NCBI GenBank assembly: GCA_003229995.1 | Contig: QIGJ01000348.1 | Location: forward strand, 1 to 8,427 | Source: Gammaproteobacteria bacterium | Lineage (GTDB): Bacteria; Pseudomonadota; Gammaproteobacteria; SZUA-152 | Reading direction: 5' to 3' | DNA: 8,427 nucleotides | Shown: piece by piece, positions 4,669 to 8,427 of the stretch | How the letters are laid out: each line of letters begins with the position of its first letter | Position numbering within the stretch: the stretch's first letter is position 1 | Position numbers and translations under genes: made by a program | The notes under the pieces: generated by a model | The model's input: the letters and a program-made list of their open reading frames with translations, nothing else | Databases searched by the model: none | Told to the model about the DNA's origin: nothing

Positions 4669-7600
4669 TTAACGTGGCTGCGACACTGAGTCCTGCTCAT
4701 CAGTGGGTGCGTTGTCATCCAGTACCACTGGCTCTGGTCTGGCGATGTGATATCCCTGCCCAAAATCCACACCGATAGCTTGCACTGCTTTCATCACTTC
4801 ATCGGTGGTTACAAACTCCGCCACGGTTTTGATACCCATAACGTGACCAATCTGGTTAATGGCTTCCACCATGGCGTAATCAATGGGATTGGTATCGATG
4901 TCTTTGACAAACACACCATCGATTTTCAGGTAATCCACTGGCAGGTTTTTAAGGTAACTGAAAGAACTCAGGCCACTGCCAAAATCGTCCAGTGCAAAGC
5001 AACAACCACGACTCTTCAGTTCGGTGATAAAACGCATGGCACGAGTCAGATTGGCAATCGCTGCCGTTTCGGTGATTTCAAAACACACTCGCTCGGGTGC
5101 CACGGCGCTTGCCGTTAATTCTGCCAACACAAATTCCAGAAAGCTGTCTTCACACAGCGATTGCGCAGAAAGGTTAATCGAATACGACACCGGTTGCGCA
5201 ATCTGCCGGCCCAACAGCGCCAGGGCGTGAGACACCACCCAGCGATCAATAGCGGGCATCAGGTGATAGCGTTCGGCAGCGGGCAAAAACAGGTTGGGAG
5301 TGATGATCTCGCCATCTTCACGTTGCAGGCGTAATAAAATTTCGCTGTAACTATAATTTGCATTGTCTGCTGCGGACAACGGCTGAATGCGTTGGTGGTA
5401 CAACTGAAAATGGTCATTATCCAGCGCCTCACGGATATGTTGCAGCCATTGCATTTCACCCCGGTGGCGTGTCAGTTCCAGGTCATTCTGCACAAAGACA
5501 TGCAAATGATTGTGGCCCTGATCCTTGGCCACGTAACAGGCCGAATCGGCGGCACTCAGCACATCAGTGAGACTGCCACTATGCGCATTGATGGACACCA
5601 GTCCCAGGCTCAGCCCCACATTGAAAGACTTGTCCTGCCAGATAAATCGAAAGTTTTCCGCCATTTTGAGAATTTTGCCTGCGATCTCTTTTGCCTGCGC
5701 CAGTGTGCAATCTTCCAGCAGCAAACCAAATTCGTCTCCCCCCAGGCGCGCAACACTGTCATCTTCACGCAAAATGGCACAGAACCGCGCAGCCAGCTGT
5801 TTGAGCAATTCATCACCGGCGGCATGCCCACAAGTGCTGTTCACCACTTTGAACTGATCCAGATCCAGATAGCACAGGGCGTGCTCACGACCGTCCCGTT
5901 CACATCCGACCATGGCCAGTTCCAGTCGCGCTTCAAATTCGTGACGGTTAAGCAGGCCGGTCAGCGCATCATGGCTGGCCTGATACGACAAACGGCCCGC
6001 CATCATGCTCAGGTCCGTGGTGTCATGGAAGGTGAGCACCACGCCGCGCACTTGCGCATCCGCTTCGCGAATCGGTGCCACGCGCAATTCTACGGCAAAT
6101 TCCTTGTTACCATTGCGATGACGCAAAGTCACTGAACCCGGCAGAGTGAGGCTTTCTCCTGTTTCCAGACACAGCATTACCGGGTTCACCAACGGCGCGC
6201 CAGCTTCATCCTCCAAACATAATACCTGTTCCACTGCGTGGGTCTGCGCTTCCTGCGAGGTCCAGCCGGTAAACGTTTCAGCCACCGGATTGAGATACAC
6301 TATCTGACCATGAGTGTCGGTGGTAATCACACCATCGCTGATGGATTGCAGGGTCACTTTCGCCAGTTGGTGTGCTTCCTGATACAACAGCTCTGCCTGC
6401 TGACGTTTTTCTTCCAGCAACTGGGTATGCACCACCGTTGTCGCCTCACGCGCCAGCAAATTCAGCATATCGTGGTCCTGCCGGGTAAAATGTCGCACCC
6501 GTCCCTTGATACTGGCACCAATCGAGCCAATCACCTCACCTTCCGCAATCAGCGGTGTGGCAATGAGAGAGGCCGTGCCATATTGTTTGACAAGGCGCTG
6601 ACTGACCCGAAAATCCTCTGCGGCATTAGTGGTCTCAACCAGATGTCCCTCATTAAAAGCGGCCACCAGCAATGACGGTTCATCCTGCGACAGACAAAAA
6701 TGTCCTTCTGCACAATAAGTGGCTCCCGTCACGGAAACGATGATCAATTCCCGTGGGCCTTTTCCCTGTAACAATAAATAGGCAACATCCGCATCCAGCG
6801 CCTGAGCACAGATTTTCACCAGATTATCGTACGATTCACCAATGCTGGCCGCCGTATTCACACTGCGCAACACTTGATTACCGACCTCAAGGATTTTTCC
6901 CTGTAGATAGAGATGCTCCAACAGGCTTTGATACCGTCCAGTGAGCACACCCAATTCATCTGTGGAGCAGGCTCGCAAATCAGGCTTACGGGCCAATAAA
7001 GTACCGGCTTCTCCGGCTGCCACTTCCAGTGGCTGTAATGCCTGACCAAAACTACGCATAAAAATCTGCGCACCGACCAAAGCCAGAACCTGCAAGGCTA
7101 ACCAAACAACAAAAGTCTCTGATGTGAAATAACCGGTACGGGTCCAGTAATACTGCACCAGCATGGTGTCTACCAGCAGCGGCACCAGTGCGGCAATCAG
7201 AAATATCCGGGTACGGATAGTAATGACGGGCCGCTCCAGTCGCATGGGTTGCAGCGCCCGGCCAAATAAATCAAACAGCTTAAAAAAAATCGGTAAGCCA
7301 ACAATAATGGACACGGTCAGCGCAACCAAGTTAATACGAAACCAGTCCACAGGTTGGGCCACAAAATCGCTGTACCACTCTGCGCTGTAAATCACCGTCA
7401 CTGGTGCAATAAACAAATACGCTAGAAAAATACCCCAAAAATATCGCGGGAAACTGCGCACCTGCGCCAGGGCCGCATCTGCCTGTTTTTCCTGTTGCTG
7501 AAAACTTTCCGCTCCCAGGTAGTCGGCCACAGAAGATACACGGCGCTGAAAATACCACACGGCCAACACCAGCGATAACACATCAAAGCCGGGTTGAGGC

Positions 7601-7851
7601 AGAGAACCAAGAACAGCTCTCATCTGCGTCACGGTAAACATTTCGATGTACAACAGAAATGACAGACCAAAGACCACAGGCATGGTCCAGGCAAGAATGA
7701 TCAGCAGGCGAAATCGGCGCAGAAATTCGGCGCGTGTCAGTGCTGGCACTTCAGCGAATAGTGGCTTTTGTGCGGCCTTTTGTGAGGCATTGTATGCAGC
7801 AGTGTTAGCGGCATTATTTGCAGCAGTATTTGCCAGGTTATCTTGCGTCAT
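4669..7851 (-). CDS. Membrane-bound GAF-PAS-GGDEF-EAL cyclic-di-GMP enzyme
   Basis: This 1060-residue protein has a low-complexity Asn/Ala-rich start (5-25), about six membrane segments (near 47-69, 88-101, 137-156, 172-190, 212-235, 246-265), a HAMP-like stretch (266-320 with QPLEVAAGEAG and DELGVL), a GAF domain (about 335-480), PAS (about 495-615), GGDEF (about 625-785) and EAL (about 798-1040). The cyclase motif is intact (ARLGGDEF, GGDEF at 704-708), with a product-inhibition I-site RxxD at 695-698. The phosphodiesterase set is also present: EIL in place of EAL (Glu837), Asn893, Glu925 and Glu928 in FEITE, the DDFGSG loop (955-960), Lys976, Glu1012 and Gln1032. Both synthesis and breakdown of c-di-GMP are therefore possible, with GAF, PAS and membrane parts likely setting the balance. 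It begins 22 bases after the aldehyde dehydrogenase stop. The start has only a weak ribosome site, and the repetitive N-terminus adds some doubt about it. Confidence 0.93.
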   Translation of the reverse strand: MTQDNLANTAANNAANTAAYNASQKAAQKPLFAEVPALTRAEFLRRFRLLIILAWTMPVVFGLSFLLYIEMFTVTQMRAVLGSLPQPGFDVLSLVLAVWYFQRRVSSVADYLGAESFQQQEKQADAALAQVRSFPRYFWGIFLAYLFIAPVTVIYSAEWYSDFVAQPVDWFRINLVALTVSIIVGLPIFFKLFDLFGRALQPMRLERPVITIRTRIFLIAALVPLLVDTMLVQYYWTRTGYFTSETFVVWLALQVLALVGAQIFMRSFGQALQPLEVAAGEAGTLLARKPDLRACSTDELGVLTGRYQSLLEHLYLQGKILEVGNQVLRSVNTAASIGESYDNLVKICAQALDADVAYLLLQGKGPRELIIVSVTGATYCAEGHFCLSQDEPSLLVAAFNEGHLVETTNAAEDFRVSQRLVKQYGTASLIATPLIAEGEVIGSIGASIKGRVRHFTRQDHDMLNLLAREATTVVHTQLLEEKRQQAELLYQEAHQLAKVTLQSISDGVITTDTHGQIVYLNPVAETFTGWTSQEAQTHAVEQVLCLEDEAGAPLVNPVMLCLETGESLTLPGSVTLRHRNGNKEFAVELRVAPIREADAQVRGVVLTFHDTTDLSMMAGRLSYQASHDALTGLLNRHEFEARLELAMVGCERDGREHALCYLDLDQFKVVNSTCGHAAGDELLKQLAARFCAILREDDSVARLGGDEFGLLLEDCTLAQAKEIAGKILKMAENFRFIWQDKSFNVGLSLGLVSINAHSGSLTDVLSAADSACYVAKDQGHNHLHVFVQNDLELTRHRGEMQWLQHIREALDNDHFQLYHQRIQPLSAADNANYSYSEILLRLQREDGEIITPNLFLPAAERYHLMPAIDRWVVSHALALLGRQIAQPVSYSINLSAQSLCEDSFLEFVLAELTASAVAPERVCFEITETAAIANLTRAMRFITELKSRGCCFALDDFGSGLSSFSYLKNLPVDYLKIDGVFVKDIDTNPIDYAMVEAINQIGHVMGIKTVAEFVTTDEVMKAVQAIGVDFGQGYHIARPEPVVLDDNAPTDEQDSVSQPR

Positions 7852-7873
7852 GTTGATTTACTTCATTCACGGA

Positions 7874-8427
7874 CTACTTCACCCACAGCGTCTTCGCATT
7901 CACAAATTCGCGCAGACCCTGCTGCGATAACTCCCGTCCGTAACCTGAAGCCTTAATGCCACCAAAAGGCAAGCGTGGATCGCTTTTTACCATACCATTA
8001 ACAAAGGCTGAACCACACTGCATCTGTCGCGCAAACTGCTCACCGCGCACAATGTTCTGTGTCCATACACTGCCACCCAGGCCAAAACGTGAACCATTGG
8101 CGACAGCCAACGCTTCGGCCTCATCAGTGACACGAATCACCGCCGCCACCGGACCAAACAGCTCTTGTTCATAAGCGACCATGCCCGGCATAACTTGATC
8201 CAGAATCGTTGCGGAATAAAAAGCACCCGGGCCCGCCACAGGCTCACCGCCAATCAGCACCATGGCACCTGCGGCAACACTCGCCTGCACCTGATCCTGT
8301 AATTCGTCGCGCAAATCAATGCGCGCCATGGGTGCCAGTGTGGTTTTTTCATCGGCAGGATCACCCGGATGCAACTGCCCCACCGCCTCAACAAAACGTG
8401 CCACAAATTCATCAGCAATGGCAGCCA
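7874..8427 (-). CDS. NAD(P)-dependent aldehyde dehydrogenase, succinate-semialdehyde type, C-terminal part
   Basis: The frame is open to the window edge, so only the last 183 residues or so are visible; the GTG at 8402-8404 is an internal Val. The segment has the ALDH C-terminal pattern: AAIADEFVARFVEAV, then FGPVAAVIR after EQEL, then GLGGSVWTQN, and the ending SDPRLPFGGIKASGYGRELS with REFVNAKTLW. The KSDPRLPFGG version fits the Sad/YneI-like succinate-semialdehyde dehydrogenases, which make succinate from succinate semialdehyde, but related substrates are possible. The catalytic Cys and general-base Glu lie upstream, outside the window, so activity cannot be judged. As first of three close, co-directional genes it probably lies in the same transcript as the c-di-GMP enzyme and permease; a functional link is unproven. 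Confidence 0.9.
   Translation of the reverse strand, partial: AAIADEFVARFVEAVGQLHPGDPADEKTTLAPMARIDLRDELQDQVQASVAAGAMVLIGGEPVAGPGAFYSATILDQVMPGMVAYEQELFGPVAAVIRVTDEAEALAVANGSRFGLGGSVWTQNIVRGEQFARQMQCGSAFVNGMVKSDPRLPFGGIKASGYGRELSQQGLREFVNAKTLWVK

Noticed and set aside
5392..6135. Open frame of 247 codons on the + strand
   Set aside because: It lies wholly antisense to the GGDEF/PAS-coding region, shows no recognisable domain and has the composition of a reverse-frame shadow.
1..8427. CRISPR array, tRNA or rRNA genes
   Set aside because: No regularly spaced direct repeats, cloverleaf-like sequence or rRNA signature was seen on either strand.

Overview
The window looks like a piece of a gammaproteobacterial chromosome. 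Features pointing that way are a GGDEF/EAL membrane regulator, a TauE/SafE transporter, an LPP20-type lipoprotein, a consensus-like CRP half-site pair, and a chromosomal-integron-style cassette array. The genus cannot be named from the sequence. Two compositional domains are visible. Positions 1 to about 2250 are AT-rich and all genes read on the + strand. From about 2270 to the end the GC content is clearly higher and all genes read on the - strand.

Left domain (1-2250): the distal end of an integron cassette array without its integrase, which would lie to the left, outside the window. Cassette 1 carries a HigB2/RelE-type toxin (5' end missing) and its XRE antitoxin, and ends in an attC-like fold (538-624). 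Cassette 2 (619-1587) carries a second, unrelated toxin-antitoxin pair with its own promoter and operator-like palindrome, and ends in a clear 99-bp attC (1495-1593). Its toxin gene is split by a 177-bp foldback MITE. Removing the MITE plus one 3-bp duplication (180 bp) restores a 108-residue toxin frame exactly. Cassette 3 carries a small one-membrane-segment protein whose 3' half is replaced by a truncated, diverged copy of the same MITE. The array then runs out in a gene remnant and half an attC site.

Middle (2270-3815): an LPP20-like lipoprotein gene, a second type of foldback repeat (about 2959-3123), a perfect bidirectional terminator hairpin, and a small secreted Sel1-repeat protein with a CRP-like site upstream. 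The two foldback families differ in their ends but share an almost identical apex, ATAG-N-(A/C/G)CGA-CTATTC in outline.

Right domain (3838-8427): three closely spaced - strand genes, read in the order aldehyde dehydrogenase (C-terminal part only), a 1060-residue membrane GAF-PAS-GGDEF-EAL protein with both catalytic sites apparently intact, and a TauE/SafE-type permease. The gaps of 22 and 18 bases suggest one transcription unit.

The most interesting part is the cassette array: two adjacent addiction modules, one disarmed by an in-frame and theoretically reversible MITE insertion that leaves its antitoxin intact, and a neighbouring cassette truncated by the same element family.
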